A stretch of 64,000 bases of DNA, from contig NZ_CP063815.1 of the NCBI RefSeq assembly GCF_015277895.1, forward strand, positions 1,054,001 through 1,118,000. Direction: 5' to 3'. This document shows, piece after piece, positions 17,392-26,365 of this stretch. The position numbers and the translations under genes were made by a program. The notes under the pieces were generated by a model. It saw nothing but the letters and a program-made list of their open reading frames with translations. It was not told the origin of the DNA and did not search any database. The stretch's first letter is position 1; every line of letters begins with the position of its first letter. The DNA comes from Microbacterium abyssi. GTDB taxonomy: Bacteria > Actinomycetota > Actinomycetes > Actinomycetales > Microbacteriaceae.

Positions 17392-18348
17392 CGCGTCGCT
17401 GACGCGTGCAACTCCCGGATGCGTGGCGAGATACTCCTCGAACGCCTCCTCGCTCGTGCGCGATGGTGTGAAGCCGAACTCCTCCTTCAGCAGCCCGTTC
17501 GCCAGCACGGGGCGGTAGCGCAGGAAGATCACCTTCTCGGGGCCGTGCGGTGTGAGGCGCAGCATCCGTCCCGCCTGCAGTGCGGCCGACAGCGCCCAGG
17601 CCGGCACCGTGAGCTGCGGCTTGCCGAGGCGTGCGGCGATCTCCGGCACCGTGAGGCTCCCGTCGCCCGCGACGTTGTAGATCCCGGGCGGCCCGTCGGT
17701 CGCGGCGCGCACCATGGCGGCGGCGACGTCGTCGACCCACACGAACACGAACGGCGAGTCCGATCCCGCGACCCGCAGGATGCGGCGGCCGTCCCACAGC
17801 GCCGTGATCTGGTTGTGCACGTCCGGGCCGAGGATCGTGCCGATCCGGAAGATCACCTGCTCCAGTTCCGGATGTGTTCGCCGGTGCTCTGCGAGCATCT
17901 CCTCGATGAGCCGCTTGTGGCGGGAGTACGGGAAGACGTCATTGCCGCGCAGCGGCTGGGTCTCGTCGATCCACTCCGGGTTGTCGGAGTGGTAACCGTA
18001 CGCGGCTCCGGAACTCGAGACCACGATTCGGCGCACGCCGGCCGCAGCACAGGCCGCGAGAACGTTGGCGGTGCCGGAGACATCGACGCGGTACTCGAGA
18101 TCCACGTCGGTGCCCGGGTTGACGATCGCCGCCAGATGCACGACGGTGTCGATCCGGTGCTCCCGCAGCACGGGTGCGATGCCCGCGGCGTCGGTCACGT
18201 CGAGATGGGCGAGGCGGATGCCGTCCCGCTCGGCGCCGGCGCGCACGTCGGCCGCCACGACCAGCTCGACATCGCCGCGCGCGGCCAGGAGACCTGCGAC
18301 GTGCGAGCCGAGGAAGCCGCTGCCGCCGGTGATCAGCACGCGGGTCAC
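17389..18348 (-). CDS. NAD(P)-dependent epimerase/dehydrogenase (extended SDR)
   Basis: A 319-residue extended short-chain dehydrogenase. It has the nucleotide-binding GGSGFLG (8-14), an SSSGAAYG segment, and the catalytic pair Tyr141 and Lys145 in YSRHK. It resembles UDP-sugar epimerases and 3-beta-hydroxysteroid dehydrogenases; the substrate cannot be assigned. The GTG at 18346-18348 overlaps the stop of the BASS gene (GTGA) with GGAG 8 nt upstream. It is the third gene of the monooxygenase-symporter-SDR operon. Confidence 0.88.
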   Translation of the reverse strand: MTRVLITGGSGFLGSHVAGLLAARGDVELVVAADVRAGAERDGIRLAHLDVTDAAGIAPVLREHRIDTVVHLAAIVNPGTDVDLEYRVDVSGTANVLAACAAAGVRRIVVSSSGAAYGYHSDNPEWIDETQPLRGNDVFPYSRHKRLIEEMLAEHRRTHPELEQVIFRIGTILGPDVHNQITALWDGRRILRVAGSDSPFVFVWVDDVAAAMVRAATDGPPGIYNVAGDGSLTVPEIAARLGKPQLTVPAWALSAALQAGRMLRLTPHGPEKVIFLRYRPVLANGLLKEEFGFTPSRTSEEAFEEYLATHPGVARVSDA

Positions 18349-19298
18349 GGCGACGGCTCCAGGGCGGCGCGGCCGCTCGCGTCGCCGGCGGGGGAGCCGG
18401 TGCGTCGCCGAGTGTGCCGGGCCCACAGGCTCGCGACGATGAGCCCGGCGACGATGTCCCAGATCCCCCACCAGCCGGCGACGATCGCCATGCCGCCGAG
18501 CCCGTCGAAGAATGCGAACACGATGCCGAGGCCGAGCCCGGCGTTGCGGATGCCGACCTCGAAGGTCATGGCCTTGCGCTCCCGCGTGCCCAGCCCTCCG
18601 GCCACGGCTGTGCCGTAACCGAGCGCGAGTGCGACCGCATCGTGGATCGTCACCACGAGCACGATGATCCCGAGCACCTGGATGAACACCGACCAGTTGC
18701 CCACCAGTGCCACGACGATGAATCCGACCAGCGCCAGCAGGCTGAACCACTTGACGAACGGATGCGCCTTCTCGGCGATGCGCGGCAGCTTCGCGCGCAC
18801 GAGAAGGCCGACCCCGAACGGCAGTCCGATGATCAGCACGATCTCCAGAAGCATCTTCACAGGGTCCAGCGCGACCTGGCGCAGCACGGCGCTCGCCGTC
18901 GGATGCAGCGAGCCCCAGAACGCGATGCTCAGCGGCATCGCGACGATGTACAGCAGATTGCCGACGGCCGTCATGGACACCGACAGGGCGACGTTTCCGC
19001 CCGAGCGGTGCGTGAGCACCTGCGAGATGTTCCCCGGAGGGCAGCAGGCCACCAGGATCATCCCCATCGCCATGGACGCCGTCACCGGCAGCACCAGCGT
19101 CAGTCCGAACGTGACGATCGGCAGCAGGAGCAGCTGTGCGAGGATCGCGATGATGAAGGGCTTGGGATGCTTCGCCACGACGCGGAAGTCGCTCGGCGCG
19201 GTGTCAAGGGCGATGCCGAGCATGATCAGCCCGAGCACCACGTTCAGGAGGGTCAGCGATCCCGGCGTGAAGCTGAGGACGACGTCGTCGACGTTCAT
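18345..19298 (-). CDS. BASS-family (bile acid:sodium symporter-like) transporter
   Basis: A 317-residue integral membrane protein with 8-10 helices. It carries the family-typical CCPPGNISQVLTHRSGGN (about residue 88 onward) and a second half ending with EVGIRNAGLGLGIVF. The family imports organic anions with sodium, such as bile acids, pantoate or keto acids. The ATG 19296-19298 overlaps the monooxygenase stop (ATGA). Being between an oxygenase and a dehydrogenase suggests that it imports their substrate or exports a product. Confidence 0.88.
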   Translation of the reverse strand: MNVDDVVLSFTPGSLTLLNVVLGLIMLGIALDTAPSDFRVVAKHPKPFIIAILAQLLLLPIVTFGLTLVLPVTASMAMGMILVACCPPGNISQVLTHRSGGNVALSVSMTAVGNLLYIVAMPLSIAFWGSLHPTASAVLRQVALDPVKMLLEIVLIIGLPFGVGLLVRAKLPRIAEKAHPFVKWFSLLALVGFIVVALVGNWSVFIQVLGIIVLVVTIHDAVALALGYGTAVAGGLGTRERKAMTFEVGIRNAGLGLGIVFAFFDGLGGMAIVAGWWGIWDIVAGLIVASLWARHTRRRTGSPAGDASGRAALEPSP

Positions 19299-20593
19299 GC
19301 GGCTTCCACAGCCTCGCGTTCGGCCCGGAGGGCGCCGCGGTACGCGTCTTTGTTGACGTAGTACGACATTCGGTCGAGCGCCAGGTAGCGGTATCCGCCC
19401 GTCACATCCGGCCATGCCGCGCCGGTCACCCTGGCGCGAAAGCGCCCGGCGCGGGCCGGGTCGTATTCGACTGCGGTGAGATAGGCGGCGAGAAGCTCGG
19501 CCTGCTCGTAGCGTCCCTGCCAGCCGAGACCGGATGCCTCGACCATCCCCATCACGTACAGGCCGTTGAACGCGGCAGGGAAGATGTTGAGGAACAGTCG
19601 CGGCGACGCTCCCCGCCAGGACAGGTGCTCACGGTCGACGAACGGGTAGTCGAGCCGGTAGCCGGTGGCCAGCAGCACCAGGTCGTATTCGCCGGTCGTG
19701 CCGTCGCGGAAGCGCACGGTGTGATCCGTGTCGCCTCCGAAGCGCTCGACGTCGGCGCGGATGCGCAGATCGCCCTGCCCGAGATGGTTCAGCACCATCG
19801 TGTTCACGATCGGGTGCGACTCGTAGAGCCGGTAGGCGGGCTTGGGGAACCCGAACCTCACCGGGTCGCCGGTGAACGCTCTCAGCACACGTGAGTCGAT
19901 GGCCTGCTTGATGCGGGCCGGCAGCGGCCGCCCCTGGTTGAGGGTGTCGCTCGGCCTGCCGAACAGATATCGGGGCACGAAGTAGTACCCGCGCCGCACG
20001 CTCATGTCGACGGATGCCGCGTGGTGCACGGCATCCACCGCGATGTCGCAGCCGGAATTTCCGGCGCCGACGATGAGCACCCGCTTTCCATCCAGCTGCC
20101 GCGCGTTCTTGTAGTGGTGCGTGTGCATGAGCTCGCCGGCGAACTCGCCGTCGAACGAGGGCACGCTGGGCTCGGCGAGAGTGCCGTTGGCGAGGATCAC
20201 GCCCGCGTACCATGCGGTCTGCTCCCCGCCCGGTCCCGCCGACGCGAGGTCCCAGCCGCCGTCGCGCGGCTCCAGCCGCGTCACTCGCGTGTCGAATCGG
20301 AACAGGGCGGTGAGACCGAAGTGATCGGCGTACGACCGGAAGTACTCGAGCAGCACCTCGTGGCTCGGGTAATCGACCTCTGACCGCATCGGGAACTCGG
20401 CGAACTCGGTGGTCGTCCGCGACGAGATCAGGTGAGCGGACTCGTACATCGAACTGCGCGGGTTCGCGATGTCCCAGAGCCCGCCGACGCCGTGGGAGGC
20501 CTCGTAACCGTCCACCTCGATGCCCTGCTTCTGCAGCGCGCGCGCTGCCGACAGCCCCGAAGGGCCTGCGCCGATGACGGCGTACTTGCTCAT
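19295..20593 (-). CDS. Flavin-containing monooxygenase
   Basis: A 432-residue NADPH- and FAD-dependent oxygenase of the FMO/Baeyer-Villiger group. It shows the FAD fingerprint GAGPSG (8-13), the FMO hallmark FxGxxxHxxxY (Phe151, Gly153, His157, Tyr161) and the NADPH fingerprint GAGNSG (176-181). The Tyr at the last hallmark position points to the FMO branch; Baeyer-Villiger enzymes normally have Trp or Pro. I use the ATG at 20593 with GGGGAG about 7 nt upstream; a TTG directly before it is possible. It is the first gene of a three-gene overlapped operon. Confidence 0.9.
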   Translation of the reverse strand: MSKYAVIGAGPSGLSAARALQKQGIEVDGYEASHGVGGLWDIANPRSSMYESAHLISSRTTTEFAEFPMRSEVDYPSHEVLLEYFRSYADHFGLTALFRFDTRVTRLEPRDGGWDLASAGPGGEQTAWYAGVILANGTLAEPSVPSFDGEFAGELMHTHHYKNARQLDGKRVLIVGAGNSGCDIAVDAVHHAASVDMSVRRGYYFVPRYLFGRPSDTLNQGRPLPARIKQAIDSRVLRAFTGDPVRFGFPKPAYRLYESHPIVNTMVLNHLGQGDLRIRADVERFGGDTDHTVRFRDGTTGEYDLVLLATGYRLDYPFVDREHLSWRGASPRLFLNIFPAAFNGLYVMGMVEASGLGWQGRYEQAELLAAYLTAVEYDPARAGRFRARVTGAAWPDVTGGYRYLALDRMSYYVNKDAYRGALRAEREAVEAA

Positions 20594-20642
20594 CAATTGC
20601 TCCCCGCACGACGGTGTGCCCGATCTGTCGCCCCCACGACCG

Positions 20643-20648
20643 ATCGTA
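20643..20648 (-). promoter_or_regulatory. Candidate -10 hexamer of the monooxygenase operon
   Basis: TACGAT on the minus strand, about 50 nt before the ATG, just downstream of the mtlD terminator hairpin. Confidence 0.35.
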
Positions 20649-20654
20649 GCCCCA

Positions 20655-20673
20655 CGCGCGCGGGGAGCGCGCG
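20655..20673 (-). terminator. Short GC hairpin behind mtlD
   Basis: A 7-bp stem (CGCGCGC / GCGCGCG) with a 5-nt loop, 9 nt beyond the mtlD stop on the minus strand. It is a plausible end of the PTS operon. Confidence 0.5.
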
Positions 20674-20681
20674 ACGACGCG

Positions 20682-21827
20682 TCAGAGGGTGCGCAGCTCC
20701 TGCTGCCTCGCCGCGAACACCTCGTGCACGGCGGTGAAGAGCGGGTGCTCGGGTTCGAGTCCCGTCACGGTCGCGGTGAGGGTGTCGGCGTCCTCGTTGT
20801 GGAGCATCCGCTGCAGCTCGACCGACTGCTCGTCGGCGGGGTCGTCGAACGCGACGGTCGCGGCGACGGCGGCGACGAGGGCCGATGTTGGAAGGCCCCG
20901 TTCCGCGGCCTGCGCGGCGGGCCCGATGAAGCGCTCGTGACGCGACAGCTTGCGCAGCGGCTGACGGCCGACGCGCTGCACGGTGTCGACGAGCTCGGGG
21001 TTGCGGAACCGTTCGAGGATCGTCGCCCTGTACTCGGCGAGGTCTGCGGGCTCGAGACCGTGCACGGCCGAGAGCACGGCCGAGGTCTCCTCGAGAGCCG
21101 CACCGACTCGTGCGGCGATCGACGGATCGGCGAGCGCGTCCGAGATGCGCGAGATGCCGGCCTGCGCGCCGAAATACGCCGTCGCGGCGTGCCCGGTGTT
21201 GACAGTGAAGAGCTTCCGCTCGATGTACGGCCCCAGCTCGTCGACGAAGTGCGCACCCGGAATGCTCGGCAGATCACCACCGAACGGAGCGGATTCGATC
21301 GCCCACTCGAAGTACGGCTCGACGGTGACGTCGACGCCGGCGCCCTCGGGCTGGGCCGGGACGATGCGGTCGACAGCGGTGTTCGCGAACACGGCGCGCT
21401 CGGCCGCCCGCGGATCCAGCTTCACGATCTCGGCGCGCAGTTGATCGGTCGCGCCGATGGCGTTCTCGCATGCCATGACCTTCAGCGGCGGAAGGCCGGG
21501 GTCGCGCAGCACGAGGCCCGCGACGATGGCCGGTGCGATGAAGCGAAGCACGGTCGGGCCAACGGCGCACGTGACGACATCGGCGGTCGCGACTTCGTCG
21601 GCGACGGCATCCGGGCTCTCCGCGCTGTTGACGGCGCGGTACCCGGTTACCACGCGGTCGATGCCACCAGGGCCCGCCTCGTGGACCGTGTACGAGTCCG
21701 TGGCGTTGATGGCGTCCACCAGGGCGCCGGCGACATCGGAGAAGACCAGTTCGTAGCCGCCCTCGTGCAGCAGCAGTCCGACGAAGCCGCGTCCGATGTT
21801 CCCGGCACCGAAGTGGACGGCCTTCAT
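20682..21827 (-). CDS. mtlD: Mannitol-1-phosphate 5-dehydrogenase
   Basis: Oxidises mannitol 1-phosphate from the PTS to fructose 6-phosphate with NAD+. The 381-residue long-chain polyol dehydrogenase opens with the NAD motif in [17 protein letters not shown]. It has the catalytic-region lysine in [18 protein letters not shown] context ([12 protein letters not shown]). It ends the PTS operon; its ATG overlaps the stop of the IIA gene (ATGA). Confidence 0.95.
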   Translation of the reverse strand: MKAVHFGAGNIGRGFVGLLLHEGGYELVFSDVAGALVDAINATDSYTVHEAGPGGIDRVVTGYRAVNSAESPDAVADEVATADVVTCAVGPTVLRFIAPAIVAGLVLRDPGLPPLKVMACENAIGATDQLRAEIVKLDPRAAERAVFANTAVDRIVPAQPEGAGVDVTVEPYFEWAIESAPFGGDLPSIPGAHFVDELGPYIERKLFTVNTGHAATAYFGAQAGISRISDALADPSIAARVGAALEETSAVLSAVHGLEPADLAEYRATILERFRNPELVDTVQRVGRQPLRKLSRHERFIGPAAQAAERGLPTSALVAAVAATVAFDDPADEQSVELQRMLHNEDADTLTATVTGLEPEHPLFTAVHEVFAARQQELRTL

Positions 21828-22258
21828 GCCTCGTTCACCGCCGACAGCAGAGCGAACAGCTCGTCGGGAGTCTGGGCCGCGTTGAGCTTCGCGACGTCGT
21901 CCTCATCGGAGAACAGGATGGCGATCTGCGACAGGATCTCCAGATGCTCGTCGCCGCGTCCGGCGATGCCGATCACGAACGTCGCCTGATCGCCCGCCCA
22001 GTCCACGCCACCGTCGTAGCGCACTACGGACAGACCGGAGGCGAGTATCGCTTCTTTGGTCTCGTTCGTGCCGTGCGGGATGGCCAGGCCATTGCCCATG
22101 AAGGTGGAGACCGTCTCCTCGCGCTGACGCATCGCGTCGACGTAGGCGGGGGTGACGGCACCTGCGGCGACCAGGATGTCGGTCGCCTCCTGCAGCGCCT
22201 GCTCCTGGGTGGCGCTGCCGCTGTGGATGCGGACCTGGCCGATCGTGAGAACGCCCAT
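21824..22258 (-). CDS. mtlF: PTS mannitol-type IIA component
   Basis: A 144-residue single-domain EIIA of the mannitol/fructose family that passes phosphate from HPr to IIB. The phosphorylated residue is His62 in [13 protein letters not shown] choose the second of two tandem ATGs (22258), 5 nt behind AGGAG; the first is only 2 nt from it. It lies between the IICB gene, with a hairpin in the gap, and mtlD. Confidence 0.92.
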   Translation of the reverse strand: MGVLTIGQVRIHSGSATQEQALQEATDILVAAGAVTPAYVDAMRQREETVSTFMGNGLAIPHGTNETKEAILASGLSVVRYDGGVDWAGDQATFVIGIAGRGDEHLEILSQIAILFSDEDDVAKLNAAQTPDELFALLSAVNEA

Positions 22259-22277
22259 CATGTCTCCTTCGTTGTGG

Positions 22278-22310
22278 GGCGGGGCGGATGCTGCGCGCAT
22301 CCGCCCCGCC
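22278..22310 (-). terminator. Intercistronic hairpin between mannitol IICB and IIA
   Basis: A perfect 14-bp stem (GGCGGGGCGGATGC / GCATCCGCCCCGCC) with a 5-nt loop in the only sizeable gap of the PTS operon. It may attenuate or stabilise the message so that parts of the operon differ in abundance. The same structure could fold on either strand. Confidence 0.65.
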
Positions 22311-22318
22311 GAATGGGA

Positions 22319-23944
22319 TTACTCGCCGGATTCCTTCTGCTCGCGCACCATCTCGACGACCTCTTCATACTGCGGCGCATTCATGAAGTTGTCGACCGAC
22401 ACGTGCACCGAGTTCGGGGACTTGCCCTTCGCGCGATCCGTCAGCTGCTGCTGCGTGATCACCAGGTCGGCGGTGCCGTCGAGGTTTGCGATGGCCTGGT
22501 TGGTGACCTTGACGTCCTCGATCCCGGCCTTCTTCAGCTTGTTGCGCAGCACGCTCGCGCCCATCGCGGACGACCCCATACCGGCGTCGCACGCGAACAC
22601 GATGTTCTGGATCGGCGCGGTGGCGACGGCGGTGGTCGCCGCGCCCGCAGCTGCACCCGTGCCGGCGCTCGCGGCGAGGTTGGACAGGTGCTCGGACTTC
22701 TTGCCCTTGTTCGCCTCGGTCTGCGCGATGGCGGCGCCGAACGAGTCGGACTCGGCCGCGAGGTCGCGCTTACGCGATGCCCGCAGGATGACAGCGGTGA
22801 TCAGGAAGGTCACGACGGCCGCGATGATGACCGAGAGGTAGACGACCACCAGGTTCCAGACGCCGGGGCCGATGGCGGCTGCGGTCACGGCGATGATGCT
22901 TCCCGGAGCGGCGGGGAACGCGAGCCCACCGCCCAGGAGCATGTTCGTCGTGACACCGGAGGCGCCACCGGCGATGAGGGCGAGGATCGTCAGCGGCTTG
23001 CTCAGCGCGTACGGGAAGTAGATCTCGTGGATGCCACCGAAGAACTGGATGATCGCCGCTCCCGGCGCGGAGGCCTTGGCAGCACCGACACCGAAGAACG
23101 TGAACGCCATCAGCAGTCCGAGACCGGGTCCGGGGTTGGCCTCGATGAGGAACAGGATCGACTTGCCGGTCTCGGTGGCCTGTTCGATGCCGAGCGGCGT
23201 GAACACGCCGTGGTTGATGGCGTTGTTCAGGAACAGCACCTTCGCCGGTTCGACGATGATCGACACCAGCGGCAGCAGGTTGAGCGAGACCAGCCAGTCG
23301 ACGGCGGTGCCGAGGACGGTGCTGATGCCGAGCATGACGGGGCCGAAGGCGAAGAAGCCCGCTATGGCGAGGATCATGCCCAGGATGCCGGCGGAGAAGT
23401 TGTTCACCAGCATCTCGAAGCCGGCGCGGATCTTGCCGTCCCAGAGCTTGTCCATCTGCTTGGTGATCCAGGCCGCGAGCGGGCCCATGATCATCGCGCC
23501 GAGGAACATCGGGATGTTCGTGCCGACGATGACGCCCATGGTCGCGATCGTGGCGACCACGCCGCCGCGTTCGCCGTAGACCATGCGTCCGCCGGTGTTC
23601 GCGATGAGCAGCGGCAGCAGGTAGGTGACCATCGGGCCCACGAGTCCGACGTAGGCGAGGATGTTCCCGCCGTCGCCCTCGGCCACGGCGGTCATGGCGC
23701 CCTGCCACAGGATCACGCCGGAGTCGCCGCCACCGCCGATGATCTCGGCGACGCCCACCCAATGCCATCCGAAGGGGCTCTCAGCGCCGAAGAATCCGGC
23801 GGGGATGAAGAGCATGGTGATGAATCCCCATGCGATGAAGGCGGCGATGTTCGGCATGATCATGCCGGAGAGGAAGGTGCCGAACCTCTGCACTCCGATC
23901 CGGAGGCCGCCCTTGCGGGGCGCCTCGGTTGACGTCGTCGTCAT
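22319..23944 (-). CDS. mtlA: PTS mannitol-specific IICB permease
   Basis: Imports mannitol and phosphorylates it during entry. The 541-residue protein has the IIC membrane domain (about residues 15-345) with MPNIAAFIAWGF, a GGIHEIYFPYAL substrate loop and ANPGPGLGLL. After an Ala/Thr-rich linker comes the IIB domain (from about 425) with phosphocysteine loop FACDAGMGSSAMGA. The IIA domain is encoded separately downstream, as in many Gram-positives. The ATG overlaps the ptsI stop. Confidence 0.95.
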   Translation of the reverse strand: MTTTSTEAPRKGGLRIGVQRFGTFLSGMIMPNIAAFIAWGFITMLFIPAGFFGAESPFGWHWVGVAEIIGGGGDSGVILWQGAMTAVAEGDGGNILAYVGLVGPMVTYLLPLLIANTGGRMVYGERGGVVATIATMGVIVGTNIPMFLGAMIMGPLAAWITKQMDKLWDGKIRAGFEMLVNNFSAGILGMILAIAGFFAFGPVMLGISTVLGTAVDWLVSLNLLPLVSIIVEPAKVLFLNNAINHGVFTPLGIEQATETGKSILFLIEANPGPGLGLLMAFTFFGVGAAKASAPGAAIIQFFGGIHEIYFPYALSKPLTILALIAGGASGVTTNMLLGGGLAFPAAPGSIIAVTAAAIGPGVWNLVVVYLSVIIAAVVTFLITAVILRASRKRDLAAESDSFGAAIAQTEANKGKKSEHLSNLAASAGTGAAAGAATTAVATAPIQNIVFACDAGMGSSAMGASVLRNKLKKAGIEDVKVTNQAIANLDGTADLVITQQQLTDRAKGKSPNSVHVSVDNFMNAPQYEEVVEMVREQKESGE

Positions 23945-25626
23945 GATGTCGTCTCTTTCTGGTGGGAGGGTAGGGCCGCGGCGGCTTCTGCCGCGGCTTT
24001 GCGTGCACCGGCGGCGTCATCGGCCGCCAGTGCGATCTCGGCGAGGCTGCGTGCCTCGTCGAGGGTGCGCTCGGAGAGCGCGAGTCTGACATCGGCGAGT
24101 GCCGCCGGGGCCATTGACAGGCTCGTCGCACCGAGGCCCACGAGGACCAGCGCGAGGAGCGGATCTGCGGCGGCCTCGCCGCAGACGCCTACCGGCTTAC
24201 CCGTGCGGGCGCCGGCGGCGCCGACCTCGCTGACAAGGCGCAGCACCGCCGGATGCCACGGGTCCTGGAATCCCGCGACCGAGCCGAGCATGCGGTCGGC
24301 GGCCATCGTGTACTGCGTGAGATCGTTCGTGCCGATCGAGGCGAAGTCGGCGTGCGCGAGCACGCGGTCCGCCAGCAGAGCGCTTGCCGGCACCTCCACC
24401 ATCACGCCTGCGGTCTTCAGCCCGTACTCGCGGGCGAGATCGGTGAAGTACTTCGTCTCCTCGACTGTGGTGACCATGGGGGCCATGACCCACAGGTCGG
24501 CGTCCGTGGCGGCATCCGCCTCTGCGAGCGCCGTGAGCTGCTCGCGGAGGATGTCCTCGCTGGCGCGCAGGGAGCGCAGGCCCCGCAGCCCCAGCGCGGG
24601 GTTCTCCTCGTGCGCGTCGTTGAGGAAGGCCAGCGGCTTGTCGGCACCGGCATCCAGCATCCGCACGACGACCTTCTTGTCGCCGAACGCGGCCAGCAGC
24701 TCGCGGTAGGTCGCGCTCTGCTCCGCGACGGTGGGTGCCTGGGACGCGGAGAGGAACAGGAACTCGGTCCGGAACAGTCCTACCCCCTCGGCGCCTCTGG
24801 CCACGGCGTCCGCGGCGTCCGCGGGCTTGCCGAGATTGGCCAGCAGCGCGATCGCGGTGCCGTCGGCGAGGGCGCCGGGGGAGGGCAGTGCGTCGACCGC
24901 TGCGGCCCGTGCCGCGGCCCGTGCCGCAGCGCGCGCGAGCTGCTCGGCGGACGGGTCGGTGGTGACGGTGCCCGCGGCGGCGTCCACGATCACAGTGGTG
25001 CCGTTCTCGAGTGCCGCCGCCTCCACCGCGCCGACGATCGCGACGATGCCCTTCTCCCTGGCGAGGATCGCCGTGTGCGAGGTCGGCCCGCCGTCGGTGG
25101 TGATGAGGGCGAGCACCTGCTCGAGGTTCAGCAGTGCCGTGTCGGCGGGGGCGAGGTCGCGTGCGACCAGGACGAACGGGTGACCGGGGTCGGGCACGCC
25201 GGGGGCGTCGACGCCCCGCAGGTGCGCGAGGACGCGCTGGGCGATGTCGTCGAGGTCGGCCGCGCGCTCGCCGAGGTAGCCGCCGACCGCTTCGAGGGTC
25301 GCGCGGAAGCCGGCGAACGCGTCGTGCACCGCCCACTCCGCGGTGCCGCCGTCGTCGATGCGCGCGTCCACCTCGTCCTGCAGGGTCGGATCCTCGGCGA
25401 TCATCGCCTGGGCCTCCAGAACCTCCTGTGCGGAGCCGCCGGCGGTCGCGGCGCGCTGCTGGAGCTCGGTGGCGACCGCGGCGACGGCCTCGCGAGCGCG
25501 GGTGCGCTCGGCATCCGCTCCGATGGCGCTCGGCGTGTTCTCCGGGGCGGGGAGCGCGTCCGCCATCCGCGTCACCGGTCCCTGGGCGACGCCTTGGCCG
25601 ATGCCCACCCCGCGCAGCTCGGTCAT
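23941..25626 (-). CDS. ptsI: Phosphoenolpyruvate--protein phosphotransferase (enzyme I)
   Basis: Takes phosphate from PEP and passes it to HPr, the first step of all PTS transport. The 561-residue enzyme has the phosphohistidine site GGPTSHTAILAR (His184), the HPr-binding helical N-domain, and the PEP-binding barrel with GLRGLR, MVEVPASALLA, and CGEAAADP with the catalytic Cys. It is placed in the mannitol operon between ptsH (TGATG overlap) and mtlA (ATGA overlap). Confidence 0.96.
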   Translation of the reverse strand: MTELRGVGIGQGVAQGPVTRMADALPAPENTPSAIGADAERTRAREAVAAVATELQQRAATAGGSAQEVLEAQAMIAEDPTLQDEVDARIDDGGTAEWAVHDAFAGFRATLEAVGGYLGERAADLDDIAQRVLAHLRGVDAPGVPDPGHPFVLVARDLAPADTALLNLEQVLALITTDGGPTSHTAILAREKGIVAIVGAVEAAALENGTTVIVDAAAGTVTTDPSAEQLARAAARAAARAAAVDALPSPGALADGTAIALLANLGKPADAADAVARGAEGVGLFRTEFLFLSASQAPTVAEQSATYRELLAAFGDKKVVVRMLDAGADKPLAFLNDAHEENPALGLRGLRSLRASEDILREQLTALAEADAATDADLWVMAPMVTTVEETKYFTDLAREYGLKTAGVMVEVPASALLADRVLAHADFASIGTNDLTQYTMAADRMLGSVAGFQDPWHPAVLRLVSEVGAAGARTGKPVGVCGEAAADPLLALVLVGLGATSLSMAPAALADVRLALSERTLDEARSLAEIALAADDAAGARKAAAEAAAALPSHQKETTS

Positions 25627-25907
25627 CAGGCGGGCTCCTGGTCGTGGTCGGTCGTGAGCAGCTCGGTCAGCGTGTCCAGCACGCCCTCCGCGCCGTCGCC
25701 GTCAGCGGTGAGCGTGACGTAGTCGCCGTGCTCGACGGCGAGGGCGATGACGCCGAGGATGCTGGCGGCGTTGACCGGCTTGCCGGAGTCCTTCGCGATG
25801 GTCACCGGGATGCCGGCGTCCTTCGCCGCCTGCGCGAACAGCTTCGCCGGGCGGGCGTGCAGCCCGTGGGAGGAGCCGATGCGGACGGTGCGTGAGATCT
25901 CGGTCAT
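25626..25907 (-). CDS. ptsH: Phosphocarrier protein HPr
   Basis: A 93-residue carrier between enzyme I and the IIA domains. It has the active His in SSHGLHARPAKLF and the regulatory-serine region NAASILGVIALA. It overlaps the small IIB gene upstream (ATGA) and ptsI downstream by one base. A second, divergent HPr lies at 28.3-28.6 kb. Confidence 0.94.
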   Translation of the reverse strand: MTEISRTVRIGSSHGLHARPAKLFAQAAKDAGIPVTIAKDSGKPVNAASILGVIALAVEHGDYVTLTADGDGAEGVLDTLTELLTTDHDQEPA

Positions 25908-26221
25908 GATGTTCCTTTCGCGGTGGATGGGGAGTCAGTGAGCGTCGCCTCGGCGATCGCGAGGGTCCTTGTGCCGTCCCGGTCGCCGAAGACGTCCTCC
26001 GGCAGCACCGCGACGCGGGCGGACGTCGCCGCGCGGATCGCATCCACGCGATCTTTGAGGTGCGGGCCGATGAGCACGAGGTCGGCGAAGGCGGAGGAGA
26101 TGGTGGCCTCGGTGCCGGCGGCGGTCTGCCACTCACGGCCGGCGGCGGTCGCTGCCCGCCGCAGCCTCTGGGCGACGAAGGTGCTCGACGCGCCCGCGCC
26201 GCACACCACCAGGATCATCAT
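25904..26221 (-). CDS. Orphan PTS IIB-like protein (lactose/cellobiose type)
   Basis: A 105-residue protein with the IIB P-loop-like phosphocysteine motif VCGAGASST (Cys7), followed by an alternating beta/alpha fold. It is closer to the lactose/cellobiose IIB family than to the mannitol IIB fused to MtlA. No matching IIC is visible in the window. It could serve another permease or act as a regulator. The first of two ATGs (26221) is 5 nt after GAGGTGG. It is the first gene of the minus-strand PTS operon. Confidence 0.8.
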   Translation of the reverse strand: MMILVVCGAGASSTFVAQRLRRAATAAGREWQTAAGTEATISSAFADLVLIGPHLKDRVDAIRAATSARVAVLPEDVFGDRDGTRTLAIAEATLTDSPSTAKGTS

Positions 26222-26300
26222 CGATGCCACCTCTTCCGCACGCCTCTCGGACGCTCTCTCCATTCTGGGAAAAGGCTGAGAGGGGTGCCACCACGTTCCT

Positions 26301-26316
26301 TTCCGCCCCTGCGGAA
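26301..26316. promoter_or_regulatory. Inverted repeat in the divergent PTS promoter region
   Basis: TTCCGC-CCCT-GCGGAA with perfect 6-bp arms, in the 144-bp gap between the IIB gene and the PRD regulator. Its position suits an operator for the divergent regulator. This is inferred from position only. Confidence 0.4.
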
Positions 26317-26365
26317 CCTGCGCCCGTCGCCCCCGGGACGCACGCGTGCTGGCATCATGGGAGGC

